Origin: Candidatus Collierbacteria bacterium GW2011_GWA2_42_17
GTDB taxonomy: Bacteria; Patescibacteriota; Microgenomatia; UBA1400; MFAQ01
Reading direction: 5' to 3'
Assembly (NCBI GenBank): GCA_000998275.1
Contig: LCDA01000005.1
Location: 1 to 44,298, forward strand
DNA length: 44,298 nt
How positions within the stretch are numbered: position 1 is the first letter of the stretch; every line of letters starts with the position of its first letter. The position numbers and the translations under genes were made by a program. Positions 19,432 through 28,891 of the stretch are shown piece after piece. The notes under the pieces are model-generated. The model was not told the DNA's origin. It worked only from the letters and a program-made list of their open reading frames with translations, and ran no database searches.

Positions 19432-22356
19432 ATGCCGGAAATCTCACCTTCAACTCATCTCATCATCAGGGGAGCCCGTCAACATAATCTAAAAAATGTT
19501 GACTTGGTAATTCCCAAAAATAAACTGGTGGTTTTTACCGGTGTCTCGGGTAGTGGCAAGTCCAGCATGGCTCACGATACCATCTATGCCGAGGGTCAAC
19601 GCCGCTATGTCGAGTCTCTAAGCTCGTACGCCAGACAATTCCTAGGCATTATGGATAAACCAGATGTTGATCAGATTGAAGGTTTATCTCCGGCCATTCT
19701 CATTGACCAAAAACAAGGTAGTCATAATCCCAGAAGTACCGTCGGTACCGTTACCGAAGTTTACGATTATCTCCGTTTACTTTTTGCTCGCATCGGTCAT
19801 CCTCACTGCCCCAACTGTGGTCGGGAAATCATGCCTCAGGATATTAATCAAATCTATAAAGCAGTCGTCGAGCTGGCCATTTCCCATCCCTCATATCAAA
19901 AACAAAAGGGGACCAGAATTATGATTCTTGCTCCTTTGGTAAAAAATCAAAAAGGGGAATTTGCCGATTTATTTCCTAATTTATACAAGCAAGGTATAGC
20001 ACAAGTTAGAGTTGATGGAAAAATTCTTTCAACCCAATCAACCTTAAGTCTTTTCAAAAATAATCGTCACAATATTGAAGCCGTTATCGATAAACTGGTC
20101 ATCGGTCAGCTAAATAGTGGCGTCGAATATGAAAAACAGCGTTTAATCGACTCCATTGAGCAGTCCATCAAAATGGCTGACGGTGAAAGTATCATTAGTA
20201 TTGTTGATGACCCGTCTCTTTCCTTTCCCGAGAACCCGGAGAAAATGGAAGACCATCTTTTCTCTCAAAAACTATCATGTCCTGTTTGTAATATTTCGAT
20301 TCCTGAAATAGAACCTCGTTATTTTTCCTTCAACGCTCCCGATGGAGCCTGTCCTGAATGTACCGGCTTGGGTACCAAAATGGTTCTCGATATAGATAGC
20401 ATCATTTCTCCAACTCTTACACTCTACGAAGGAGCTATCATTCCCCTGGCTTCCCAGTTCGAAACCCGTACCTGGCTGGCTAAACTCATTGTCGAAGCAA
20501 TGGGTTCTGTAGATTTTTTACCCACCACTCCATTGATTCAAATGACCGAGAAACAAAGTCAAACACTGTTCTTCGGCACCGGAGACAAAATTTTCTCCGT
20601 CAAAGGGATCAACCGCCATGGAAAATCTGTTTCGTGGAAAAGTAAGTACGAGGGACTTGCCAAAGAATTTGAACGCCGCTACACCGAAACAAGTTCCGAT
20701 GCTCTTAAAGAAGAAATTGAAAAATATTTAATCAAAAAAACCTGTCCGGTTTGTCAAGGAACCCGTCTCAAACCGGAAGTTCTTGCTGTTCACGTTGATG
20801 GCAAATCCATTAGTGAAGTAACTGCACAATCAATTGAAAGCGATGTCACCTTTTTTGCAGAATTAAATAAAAAACTTACTCCTTCAGAGCAACAAATTAG
20901 TCTACCTATCGTCAAAGAAATAGAAGATCGACTCAGTTTTCTTGTCTCGGTTGGCCTAGATTATCTAACTCTAGGTAGAGAGTCCGGAACTCTATCAGGT
21001 GGTGAACTTCAGCGAATTAGACTGGCAAGTCAAATCGGTTCACGTCTCACCGGTATTCTCTATGTTCTTGACGAACCCACCATCGGTCTTCATCAAAGAG
21101 ACAACGCCAAGCTCATCAAAACACTTCAAGAGCTGGTAAATCTCGGCAACTCTCTCGTCGTGGTCGAACACGACCAGCAAACAATGGAGTCGGCTGATCA
21201 CCTGGTTGAATTTGGACCCCAGGCAGGAGAACTCGGTGGCAAAATTACTTTCCAAGGAACGATAGGGGAAATGAAAAAATCCGGTTGTATTACCGGAAAA
21301 TACATCTCTGGTGTAAACAAAATTATCGCCAGCAAACCCAAAAATCCACCGGAAAGTCAGGGTTCAATTCGTCTATTAGGTTGTAACCACCACAACCTCA
21401 AAGATGTCGATGCCGAGTTCCCCCTGAATAGATTTATTGCTGTTACTGGTGTTTCCGGTTCCGGTAAATCGTCTCTTGTAGTTGAAACACTCTACGAAGC
21501 TTTATCTCAAAAATTAAACTCCATGCATCGCAAACAAGACATTACCTACGGCTCTATCTTAATTCCTGACGCCGTCAAACGTGTCTCTTTAATTGACCAA
21601 AGTCCAATTGGTAAAACCCCAAGAAGTAATCCGGCTACATATACCAAAGTCTTTGACCATATTCGTTTACTTTTTTCAAATACTCAAGAGGCTCGTTTCC
21701 GTGGATATGGACCCGGACGTTTTAGTTTTAATGTCAAAGGGGGTCGCTGTGAAACCTGTCAGGGTGATGGTCAGTTGAAAATCGAGATGCAGTTTATGGG
21801 AGACATCTATATTACCTGTGACACCTGTAAAGGAGCGCGGTTCAACGAACCCACACTAGAAGTTGAGTACAAGGGCAAAAACATTGCCGACGTTCTCAAC
21901 ATGACCATGGACGAAGCCGCTATCTTTTTCAAAAATATTCCTACTATAAACAAAAAGCTCGACACTATACGGAAAGTCGGCCTGGGGTACATCAAGATGG
22001 GTCAGTCTGCTCCGACTCTCTCTGGAGGAGAAGCTCAACGTGTTAAGCTCGCCACCGAACTAGCCAAAACCGGCAATGGCCACACCGTTTACATTCTTGA
22101 CGAACCAACCACAGGACTCCATTTTGCCGATCTTAGTAAACTTGTCCAAACTTTAGTTGACCTGGTCAATCAAAACAACACCGTTATTGTTATCGAACAT
22201 AATCTTGATGTCATCAAAAACGCTGATTACTTAATTGATATGGGCCCCGAAGGAGGAAATGAAGGCGGAGAAATAATTGCCACAGGAAGTCCTCAAAAAG
22301 TTGCTGATCACTTTGACACCGCAACTTCACAGGAATTAAAGAAGCTTCTGTTGTAA
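19432..22356 (+). CDS. uvrA: Excinuclease ABC subunit A
   Basis: GVSGSGKSSMAHDTIYAEGQRRYVESLSSYARQFL, two ABC signatures, CxxC zinc motifs. Confidence 0.97.
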   Translation: MPEISPSTHLIIRGARQHNLKNVDLVIPKNKLVVFTGVSGSGKSSMAHDTIYAEGQRRYVESLSSYARQFLGIMDKPDVDQIEGLSPAILIDQKQGSHNPRSTVGTVTEVYDYLRLLFARIGHPHCPNCGREIMPQDINQIYKAVVELAISHPSYQKQKGTRIMILAPLVKNQKGEFADLFPNLYKQGIAQVRVDGKILSTQSTLSLFKNNRHNIEAVIDKLVIGQLNSGVEYEKQRLIDSIEQSIKMADGESIISIVDDPSLSFPENPEKMEDHLFSQKLSCPVCNISIPEIEPRYFSFNAPDGACPECTGLGTKMVLDIDSIISPTLTLYEGAIIPLASQFETRTWLAKLIVEAMGSVDFLPTTPLIQMTEKQSQTLFFGTGDKIFSVKGINRHGKSVSWKSKYEGLAKEFERRYTETSSDALKEEIEKYLIKKTCPVCQGTRLKPEVLAVHVDGKSISEVTAQSIESDVTFFAELNKKLTPSEQQISLPIVKEIEDRLSFLVSVGLDYLTLGRESGTLSGGELQRIRLASQIGSRLTGILYVLDEPTIGLHQRDNAKLIKTLQELVNLGNSLVVVEHDQQTMESADHLVEFGPQAGELGGKITFQGTIGEMKKSGCITGKYISGVNKIIASKPKNPPESQGSIRLLGCNHHNLKDVDAEFPLNRFIAVTGVSGSGKSSLVVETLYEALSQKLNSMHRKQDITYGSILIPDAVKRVSLIDQSPIGKTPRSNPATYTKVFDHIRLLFSNTQEARFRGYGPGRFSFNVKGGRCETCQGDGQLKIEMQFMGDIYITCDTCKGARFNEPTLEVEYKGKNIADVLNMTMDEAAIFFKNIPTINKKLDTIRKVGLGYIKMGQSAPTLSGGEAQRVKLATELAKTGNGHTVYILDEPTTGLHFADLSKLVQTLVDLVNQNNTVIVIEHNLDVIKNADYLIDMGPEGGNEGGEIIATGSPQKVADHFDTATSQELKKLLL

Positions 22357-22365
22357 TATCAATTG

Positions 22366-24177
22366 ATGATGAAGAGAGTCTCTGTTCTAACACAACTAAT
22401 TCTCTTTATCGCCGGTTCTCTCATTTTTTCCCCCAAAGCCTTTGCCATCGTCAAGTTTAGTACCGATTTCCAAAATTATTATCGTGTCGATCCTAGTGGA
22501 AATACACACGTCTCTTTTATCATTAACCAAAAAAATAATCTCTCGGTTGTTTATGCCACAGACTTTGGACTTAACATCAACGAAACCAAAGTCACCAATG
22601 TAAAGGTCATCGATGAAGGAACTTACATTATTCCTGATATCGTCAAAACCCTCAACCAAACAACTATTTCTTTTCCCTTTGCCAATAAAGTTGTGGGGAG
22701 AGACAAGATTCATTCATTTACCATCGAGTACGACACAACCGATATTGCCACCAAGATTGGCAACACCTGGGAAATTAACATCCCTCGTCTGGAAACAGAT
22801 GAGAACATCTCCAATCGAACCGTCGCCCTTGCTGTACCCGATAACTTTCCCGTCCCTGCATACATTGATCCAAAACCCGACACGATCAATAAAAATGTCT
22901 ATTACTTTAACGGTAGTAACCTTGGAAACAAAACTATCAGTGCTGTTTTTGGGCAGACGCAGTTTTATAAAGGAAACATTTCTTATCACCTAGTTAATGA
23001 ATCAAAATCCAAAATTACTACCGAAATTGCCCTGCCTCCTGACACTGCCTATCAAACTGTTTATTACGAAAGGCTTGACCCTATGCCCCTAACTGTGGTT
23101 TCCGATGAAGACGGTAACTATCTGGCCAGGTACTCTTTGGAACCAAACTCAAACATAGAAGTACGGTTAGACCTCTATATCAAGCTCAACTTTACTCCCA
23201 AACCAACCACTCAAACACCTTCCGATAAATATTTACTCTCCAACTCAACCTGGAACTTTGATAACACTGTCTTCACTACGCCTGAAATACAAAACCTAAC
23301 CACCCCAAAAGCAATTTATGACTATGTCGTAGATAAATTGAAGTATGACTACGAAAAAATAAATCGTCAAAAATCTCAAAAGACACCAGCCGCCGAGTCA
23401 CTAATCAATAATCAGAGCGCCATCTGTACCGATTTTGCCAATGTTTTTGTTAGTCTTGCCAGAAAAACTGGCATTCCCGCACGAGAGCTTGAAGGTTTCG
23501 CTATTTCCGATAATCCTAGTCTAAAGCCTTTATCTCTAACCCAAGACGTTCTTCATGCCTGGCCAGAATACTACAACCAAGCCACTAAAACCTGGGTTCA
23601 AGTTGATCCTACCTGGTCAAACACTACTAGGGGAGTAGACTATTTTAACAAACTGGATTTCAATCATATTGTTTTCGCCATCCACGGAGTCAGTCCCGAC
23701 TATCCAATCCCTGCCGGTGGATATAAATATAAACAGGAAAAAACCAAAGACATTACTATCAAACCTGTTCAATCTCTGGCCTTCCCCGAACCAAACTTTA
23801 CAATTGCCAACTCAAATCAAAAAGGGGCTGAACTAGTTTTCGAAATCACAAACAACTCGGGCGTGTCCTACACCGGAAATACAATTGTCGAACGCAATGA
23901 AACCACTGCCGAGACAGAACAGGAAATCACAGTTCCGCCCTTTGGCACAACCCAGTTAAAGATTAAATTAACAAAACAGCCATTCATCGGTCAAATTAAA
24001 ACAAAAGCTATAATCTACATCAATGGAAACCGTTTTGAACAACCAATCACCATACAGCCAACGATACCTCAGGTTGGATTTTTCTCCCTTATCGGAGTCT
24101 TTTTGGGACTCGCTACCTTCCTTACCAGGCGTTTACATCTTCGAAGACGCAAACAAAAAACCGTTGTATATCGGTAA
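22366..24177 (+). CDS. Exported transglutaminase-like domain protein with C-terminal TM
   Basis: Signal peptide; 'SAICTDFANVFVSLARKTGIPARELEGF..HAWPEYYNQATKTWVQVDPTWSNT' Cys-His-Asp transglutaminase core. Confidence 0.85.
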   Translation: MMKRVSVLTQLILFIAGSLIFSPKAFAIVKFSTDFQNYYRVDPSGNTHVSFIINQKNNLSVVYATDFGLNINETKVTNVKVIDEGTYIIPDIVKTLNQTTISFPFANKVVGRDKIHSFTIEYDTTDIATKIGNTWEINIPRLETDENISNRTVALAVPDNFPVPAYIDPKPDTINKNVYYFNGSNLGNKTISAVFGQTQFYKGNISYHLVNESKSKITTEIALPPDTAYQTVYYERLDPMPLTVVSDEDGNYLARYSLEPNSNIEVRLDLYIKLNFTPKPTTQTPSDKYLLSNSTWNFDNTVFTTPEIQNLTTPKAIYDYVVDKLKYDYEKINRQKSQKTPAAESLINNQSAICTDFANVFVSLARKTGIPARELEGFAISDNPSLKPLSLTQDVLHAWPEYYNQATKTWVQVDPTWSNTTRGVDYFNKLDFNHIVFAIHGVSPDYPIPAGGYKYKQEKTKDITIKPVQSLAFPEPNFTIANSNQKGAELVFEITNNSGVSYTGNTIVERNETTAETEQEITVPPFGTTQLKIKLTKQPFIGQIKTKAIIYINGNRFEQPITIQPTIPQVGFFSLIGVFLGLATFLTRRLHLRRRKQKTVVYR

Positions 24178-25357
24178 ATCGATAAGCGTCAAAACACGGA
24201 TTAAGCAACACTATGAGGGCTTCCAAAGTGGAACAACCTCTGCGGCAAACTTTATTCCCAAAACTCATTATCTATATTTTAAAGTCGTTAACAACGATCT
24301 TGAAGCCGTTATTACCGAGGCTAACTTCATCAAAACATATCAACCCCGTTATAACGCCATTACTAAAGATGGTAAATCCAATATTTACATTATCTTCACC
24401 AATGAACCGGACACCAAAATTAAAATCATCCACGCTACAGATATTCAATCACTTGAACTCGACGACTACAAAAAACAAGTTTTTGGTCCATATACCTCCA
24501 GTAAGGTTGCTGAAACCCTAGTTAAGCTGAGTCGGCGCATCTTTGGCTACTGCAGTGCTCCATTTAATTCTCGAAGCAGGGCTTGTTTCAACTACCACCT
24601 GCATCAATGTCCTGGCGCCTGTCAATTCTTCATTACCCCCAAACAGTACCATCGTCATCTCGGACAAATCAAAAAATTTCTCTCCGGCCAGTTCGTCCAG
24701 TTAAACAAAAGCTTGAATAGACAAATCGTAGTGGCCATTAAAAAACAAAACTTTGAGTTGGCCAATGATCTAAAAAATAAAATCATGAGCCTAGACCAGG
24801 CACTAAAAAATCAAAATTCCAGCCTCCTTTTAAAACTTTCGGATGCTACAGACCAGGTTCAACATCTAATTGTCAGCAGCCTCAAACACCCGTTACTTTT
24901 TGAACCGCCCGTAAGAATTGAGTGTTACGACTTGGCACATCTCCAGGGAGACAACTATGTCGGTTCAATGTCAGTGTTCATCAATGGGACTCCAGAGCCT
25001 TCACTTTACCGCCATTTTAATATCAAAGGTGAAAAAAGATCAGATCCCCATGCCATGAAAGAAATTATTTCTCGTCGTTTTGATCATCTGGAGTGGGGGA
25101 GACCCGATCTTTTGATTCTTGATGGTGGAGTACCCCAACTTTCTATTGCCTCTTCAGTAATACCCCCAAACATTCCGACGATAGCCTTAGCTAAAAAGAG
25201 AGAGACTATTTATTTTTACGACAACAATAAAGTCACCTCTCTAAATCTAAATCTTGAAGATCCCGTACTCAATCTCCTAAGGAATATTCGTGATGAGGCG
25301 CATCGTTTTGCAACCACCTTCCATATCAAAAAACGACAAGGATCGTTCCTAGCATAA
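24023..25357 (+). CDS. uvrC: Excinuclease ABC subunit C, short form
   Basis: GIY-YIG 'LPGVYIFEDANKKPLYIGKS', UVR-like segment, RNase H-like 'RIECYDLAHLQGDNYVGSMSVF'; true start uncertain (24023 is the first in-frame ATG). Confidence 0.88.
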   Translation: METVLNNQSPYSQRYLRLDFSPLSESFWDSLPSLPGVYIFEDANKKPLYIGKSISVKTRIKQHYEGFQSGTTSAANFIPKTHYLYFKVVNNDLEAVITEANFIKTYQPRYNAITKDGKSNIYIIFTNEPDTKIKIIHATDIQSLELDDYKKQVFGPYTSSKVAETLVKLSRRIFGYCSAPFNSRSRACFNYHLHQCPGACQFFITPKQYHRHLGQIKKFLSGQFVQLNKSLNRQIVVAIKKQNFELANDLKNKIMSLDQALKNQNSSLLLKLSDATDQVQHLIVSSLKHPLLFEPPVRIECYDLAHLQGDNYVGSMSVFINGTPEPSLYRHFNIKGEKRSDPHAMKEIISRRFDHLEWGRPDLLILDGGVPQLSIASSVIPPNIPTIALAKKRETIYFYDNNKVTSLNLNLEDPVLNLLRNIRDEAHRFATTFHIKKRQGSFLA

Positions 25358-25417
25358 TACTCAAGTTTGTAGCGAAGTTATCGACAAAAACTGGGCAAGC
25401 TCTTATATACTGGTATT

Positions 25418-25831
25418 ATGAAAGCCTTTTTAAGGGCAATTTTAATCAACCTTCTTGTCGTCTATTTGGTGGACGCCGTTTATCCCGGCTTCTCGATACT
25501 TCACGATGCCAAAACTCTTATCACCGCCGCCGTTATCTGGCTCTTGCTTAATAAGATAGTGAAGCCGATTATCAAGCTCTTCCTCCTCCCCATCAACCTC
25601 ATCACTCTCAACCTGTTTTCCTGGGTAGTCAGTCTCATCACTCTCTTTTTACTGCCCCTAATCGTCAGCGGTGTCAAGATTTCTCCTTATGATTTTCCGG
25701 GGTTTAACTATCAAGGCTTTAGCGTTCCTCCGTTTCACCTCAATTTGTTCCTGTCGTTTCTCGTTGCCTCTAGTTTCTTGAATTTATTCCACAACATAAT
25801 AGTTTGGATTATCAAGAAGGACTCAGATTAG
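25418..25831 (+). CDS. Small membrane protein, phage holin family 4/YvlD-like
   Basis: Four hydrophobic segments, 'LLLNKIVKPIIKLFLLPINLITLNLFSWVV'. Confidence 0.7.
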   Translation: MKAFLRAILINLLVVYLVDAVYPGFSILHDAKTLITAAVIWLLLNKIVKPIIKLFLLPINLITLNLFSWVVSLITLFLLPLIVSGVKISPYDFPGFNYQGFSVPPFHLNLFLSFLVASSFLNLFHNIIVWIIKKDSD

Positions 25832-25855
25832 AAACACTAGCGCTATAATTGACCC

Positions 25856-26077
25856 ATGAAACTATCACTCGTCATTCAAATTCTCCTTTCGTTGATCCTC
25901 ATTGTCCTGGTTACTCTTCAATCAAAAGAGACATCGCTCGGTTCTGGTTTCTCCTCGGTGACTCAGAGTGGTCTTCACACCAAACGCGGGCCTGAAAAAA
26001 TGATTTACTTGGCCACAATCATTGTAGCAATAGTTTTTGTGATATTTTCTTTCCTTAATATTGCTATTTGGAAATGA
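25856..26077 (+). CDS. secG: Preprotein translocase subunit SecG
   Basis: Small two-TM protein 'LQSKETSLGSGFSSVTQSGLHTKRGPEKMIYLAT'. Confidence 0.85.
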   Translation: MKLSLVIQILLSLILIVLVTLQSKETSLGSGFSSVTQSGLHTKRGPEKMIYLATIIVAIVFVIFSFLNIAIWK

Positions 26078-27411
26078 TCAAGACCATAAGAGAGAGAGTC
26101 TGGTTCATCAAAGGCTTTCTTCAAAAATACAGCAAGCAGATTGTTATCAGTGTTATCATCACTATTGCTTTTTCTTTACTCGCAAATATACTCACCAAAA
26201 ATGTCTCCGGTAGAAGAACAGAAATTAAAATTGGCATTGTGGGTCAGTTCGGCGCTGGTCAGCTTCCTTCATACATCATCGACTACTTGAATGCCGGATT
26301 AGTCTCCATCGACGAAAATCTTGAACCCATCCCCGGACTCGCCGAAAAATGGGATATTGAAGACGGAGGCAATACCTACACCTTCTATTTAAAACCAGAT
26401 TTAAAGTGGTACGGAGGCGCAAACGTTAAAGCTTCAGACATCAAGTTTTCCATTCCCAACATTGTCGTCGAGACTCAAGACCCCAATATCATAAAATTCC
26501 GAATTCCCACAAAATTTGCACCTTTTCTCTCACTTTTAAACATTCCTCTTCTAAACTCAAAAGGGGCAATTATTGGCGATTTTGATATTCGTTTAAAACA
26601 AAAAAGTTCAGGCATAATTACCCAGATTATTCTCGAATCAGACACCAAAAAAATAGTCTTTAATGTTTTTTCTACCGCCAAACAGGCAATCACTGCTTTC
26701 AAGCTCGGTCAGTTGGACTTGATACTTGGATTACCTTCAGAATACTCAAGCGATCTAACCTCTTATGCCAATCTGGAAAAAAAGACTGATTTTAATCGTG
26801 TTGTCATGTTGGTTTTTAATCAAACAGATCCAAACTTAAAAGACAAAAATCTTCGACAGGGGATTGCCTATGCTCTAGATGACAAGTCCTTTGGTCAGAT
26901 CGAAGCACTTACTACCATCAACCCAAACTCTTGGGCATTTAGCCCCCTCGTAAAAACCTATGACTACAACATACAAAGAACAAAAGAGTTAATCACTACT
27001 CCCGTCGTACTGGAACTTGCTACAACTCCGGAACTACTCCCAGTCGCCGAAGTCATTAAATCCAGACTAGACTCGGAGCTAATAACCATAAACACCAAGG
27101 TCGTAACCTCCACTCCCGATCAGTTTCAACTACTTCTCACCACCTACAATATCCCCACAGACCCGGACCAATATCGAGACTGGCACTCAACACAAACCAC
27201 TAATATCGGTAAGGGGGCCGACGAAAAAATCGATAAGCTACTGGAGGACGGACGTGTTAACTTAGATCAAAAAGAAAGAAAGAGAATCTATATTGAATTC
27301 CAAAAAACCTTTTCTGAAGAACTGCCCGCTCTGGTTCTTTATCATCCAACCGTCATCGACGTCGCGAGAAACAAAGCAAACTTTAATATCATCAGTAGCG
27401 GTAGCTTGTAA
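26074..27411 (+). CDS. ABC transporter peptide-binding protein (SBP family 5-like)
   Basis: N-terminal anchor; 'LEPIPGLAEKWDIEDGGNTYTFYLKPDLKWYGGANVKASDIKFS'; ATGA overlap with secG. Confidence 0.82.
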   Translation: MIKTIRERVWFIKGFLQKYSKQIVISVIITIAFSLLANILTKNVSGRRTEIKIGIVGQFGAGQLPSYIIDYLNAGLVSIDENLEPIPGLAEKWDIEDGGNTYTFYLKPDLKWYGGANVKASDIKFSIPNIVVETQDPNIIKFRIPTKFAPFLSLLNIPLLNSKGAIIGDFDIRLKQKSSGIITQIILESDTKKIVFNVFSTAKQAITAFKLGQLDLILGLPSEYSSDLTSYANLEKKTDFNRVVMLVFNQTDPNLKDKNLRQGIAYALDDKSFGQIEALTTINPNSWAFSPLVKTYDYNIQRTKELITTPVVLELATTPELLPVAEVIKSRLDSELITINTKVVTSTPDQFQLLLTTYNIPTDPDQYRDWHSTQTTNIGKGADEKIDKLLEDGRVNLDQKERKRIYIEFQKTFSEELPALVLYHPTVIDVARNKANFNIISSGSL

Positions 27412-27417
27412 CCAGAG

Positions 27418-27491
27418 TGGACCCTGAGGGATTCGAACCTTCGACCTCCTCGATGTAAACGAGGCGCTCTAACCAACTGAGCTAAGAGTCC
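27418..27491 (-). tRNA. tRNA-Val(TAC)
   Basis: Cloverleaf on minus strand; anticodon arm CCTCG-TTTACAT-CGAGG. Confidence 0.92.
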
Positions 27492-27504
27492 GACACAAAT
27501 ATTG

Positions 27505-27588
27505 TGCGCGGGAGAGGACTTGAACCTCCACGCCTTTTAGGGGCACTAGCACCTCAAGCTAGCCTGGCTACCATTACAGCACCCGCGC
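27505..27588 (-). tRNA. tRNA-Leu(GAG)
   Basis: Acceptor GCGCGGG/CCCGCGC, anticodon arm CTAGC-TTGAGGT-GCTAG, long variable arm. Confidence 0.9.
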
Positions 27589-27597
27589 GCACAAAAT

Positions 27598-28227
27598 TCA
27601 TCTGCTTAAAATCTCATAGATTTTATCTCTTTTTCTAGATAAACAGACGACATCGCTATTATAATACAGCTTCCTGATTAAAACCAACGATTCCTTCTTA
27701 GCATATCTTAATTGGTACACAGAACTTGACTTCGTTTTGGTCAAACATCCATAGATGTTTATAGTAGATTTAAGCATCTTCCGTATCCATTTGATGTGAT
27801 TCTCGCTAGCCGAAACAAAACTCATATAAAACATTAAGCTTGATTTCCATCGAGAATCTTTATAGGCATATACAGAACCGTCGCCATCGAAATGTCCACG
27901 AAGAAAATCAAAAAAATACTTATTAGGAATAAATATCGATCCAATAGTTTTCGATTTATGAGAAGAAAGTCCAATACCCAACAGGAAACGATAAAGAGAT
28001 ACATCGCTAAATTGAACTCTATAACATTCATTTCCGGATCCTGATTTCTTTATCCCAATTTTACATTCACGATGCAGACAAAATAACAAATTTTTGATCT
28101 GCTCGATGTCAATGGAAGAAAAATCGATGTGTCTTCCGTCAATAGAAAGGCTCCCGTCAGTAACAATTAAACCAATAGCATATGCAAATTGTCGGCTCCA
28201 ACGCCTAGTATACTTTGATATCTTCAC
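27598..28227 (-). CDS. LAGLIDADG homing endonuclease-like protein
   Basis: Two LAGLIDADG-type motifs: YAIGLIVTDGSL and FLRGHFDGDGSV; GTG start. Confidence 0.8.
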   Translation of the reverse strand: MKISKYTRRWSRQFAYAIGLIVTDGSLSIDGRHIDFSSIDIEQIKNLLFCLHRECKIGIKKSGSGNECYRVQFSDVSLYRFLLGIGLSSHKSKTIGSIFIPNKYFFDFLRGHFDGDGSVYAYKDSRWKSSLMFYMSFVSASENHIKWIRKMLKSTINIYGCLTKTKSSSVYQLRYAKKESLVLIRKLYYNSDVVCLSRKRDKIYEILSR

Positions 28228-28250
28228 CTAACAAATATTACGCTAAGAAA

Positions 28251-28296
28251 ATCACATTCTCAAGGTAATAGCGTCTACCATTTTGGCAACCCGTAT
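28251..28296 (-). pseudogene. tRNA-Leu-like 5' half remnant (GAG-type anticodon loop)
   Basis: Minus-strand ATACGGGTTGCCAAAATGGTAGACGCTATTACCTTGAGAATGTGAT aligns with the D-arm/anticodon region of tRNA-Leu(CAG) at 28323-28403; no T-arm or 3' acceptor follows. Confidence 0.6.
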
Positions 28297-28322
28297 CTTT
28301 TACCTTATTAGGTACAATTATG

Positions 28323-28403
28323 TGGGCGGGGAGGGACTCGAACCCTCATGAGTTGCCTCACAGCGTCCTGAACGCTGCGCGTCTACCATTTCGCCACCTG
28401 CCC
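28323..28403 (-). tRNA. tRNA-Leu(CAG)
   Basis: Anticodon arm CAGCG-TTCAGGA-CGCTG, long variable arm, T-arm GGGTTCGAGTCCC. Confidence 0.9.
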
Positions 28404-28476
28404 AACCCTCATATTATCTCATTAAAATAGGCTCCTGTGATAAAATATCTCATCCCAAACCATTCGGAGGTGACCT

Positions 28477-28722
28477 TTGAAAAACGAAAGAGAGATTATA
28501 AGAGCTAGGACCTTAACCGAAGAAAGAGAAAAGGCCTGTGCCGCTTGCAACCTTCTTCAGCAGGCCCAGCACGAAGTTCGACTTCAACTGAAACAAGCCA
28601 TGATTGACCAAGATGCAGAGAAGATTACTTCTCTGCGCCTTCAACTCAAAAAGAATCGTCGGGGTTATACCGGCCTCCGCCATCTGAACAAAGTTCTTTT
28701 TCGTCTCCGTCAATATATCTAA
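28477..28722 (+). CDS. Hypothetical protein (81 aa, TTG start)
   Basis: Preceded by GGAGGTGA Shine-Dalgarno, followed by a terminator. Confidence 0.65.
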   Translation: MKNEREIIRARTLTEEREKACAACNLLQQAQHEVRLQLKQAMIDQDAEKITSLRLQLKKNRRGYTGLRHLNKVLFRLRQYI

Positions 28723-28730
28723 ACAAAATC

Positions 28731-28756
28731 AGCCACTCCACAAGAGTGGCTTTTTT
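28731..28756 (+). terminator. Rho-independent terminator
   Basis: AGCCACTC-CACAA-GAGTGGCT then T-run. Confidence 0.85.
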
Positions 28757-28774
28757 GATATAATCTAGGCTGTT

Positions 28775-28847
28775 GCCGAGGTAGCCAAGGTGGTCACGGC
28801 GGGAGTCTGAAAAACTTCAGATGTCAGTTCAATTCTGACCCTCGGCA
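28775..28847 (+). tRNA. tRNA-Phe(GAA)
   Basis: Acceptor GCCGAGG/CCTCGGC, anticodon arm GGAGT-CTGAAAA-ACTTC, T-arm GTCAG-TTCAATT-CTGAC. Confidence 0.9.
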
Positions 28848-28891
28848 CAAAACAATGTTGATGTTTTTCAGACTAAGTCGTATGATGGTAT

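Noticed and set aside
27505-28300. Group I intron with LAGLIDADG ORF inside a tRNA-Leu
   Set aside because: The 5' tRNA half is present but no matching 3' exon follows the ORF; the downstream tRNA-Leu(GAG) is complete with its own 5' acceptor strand.
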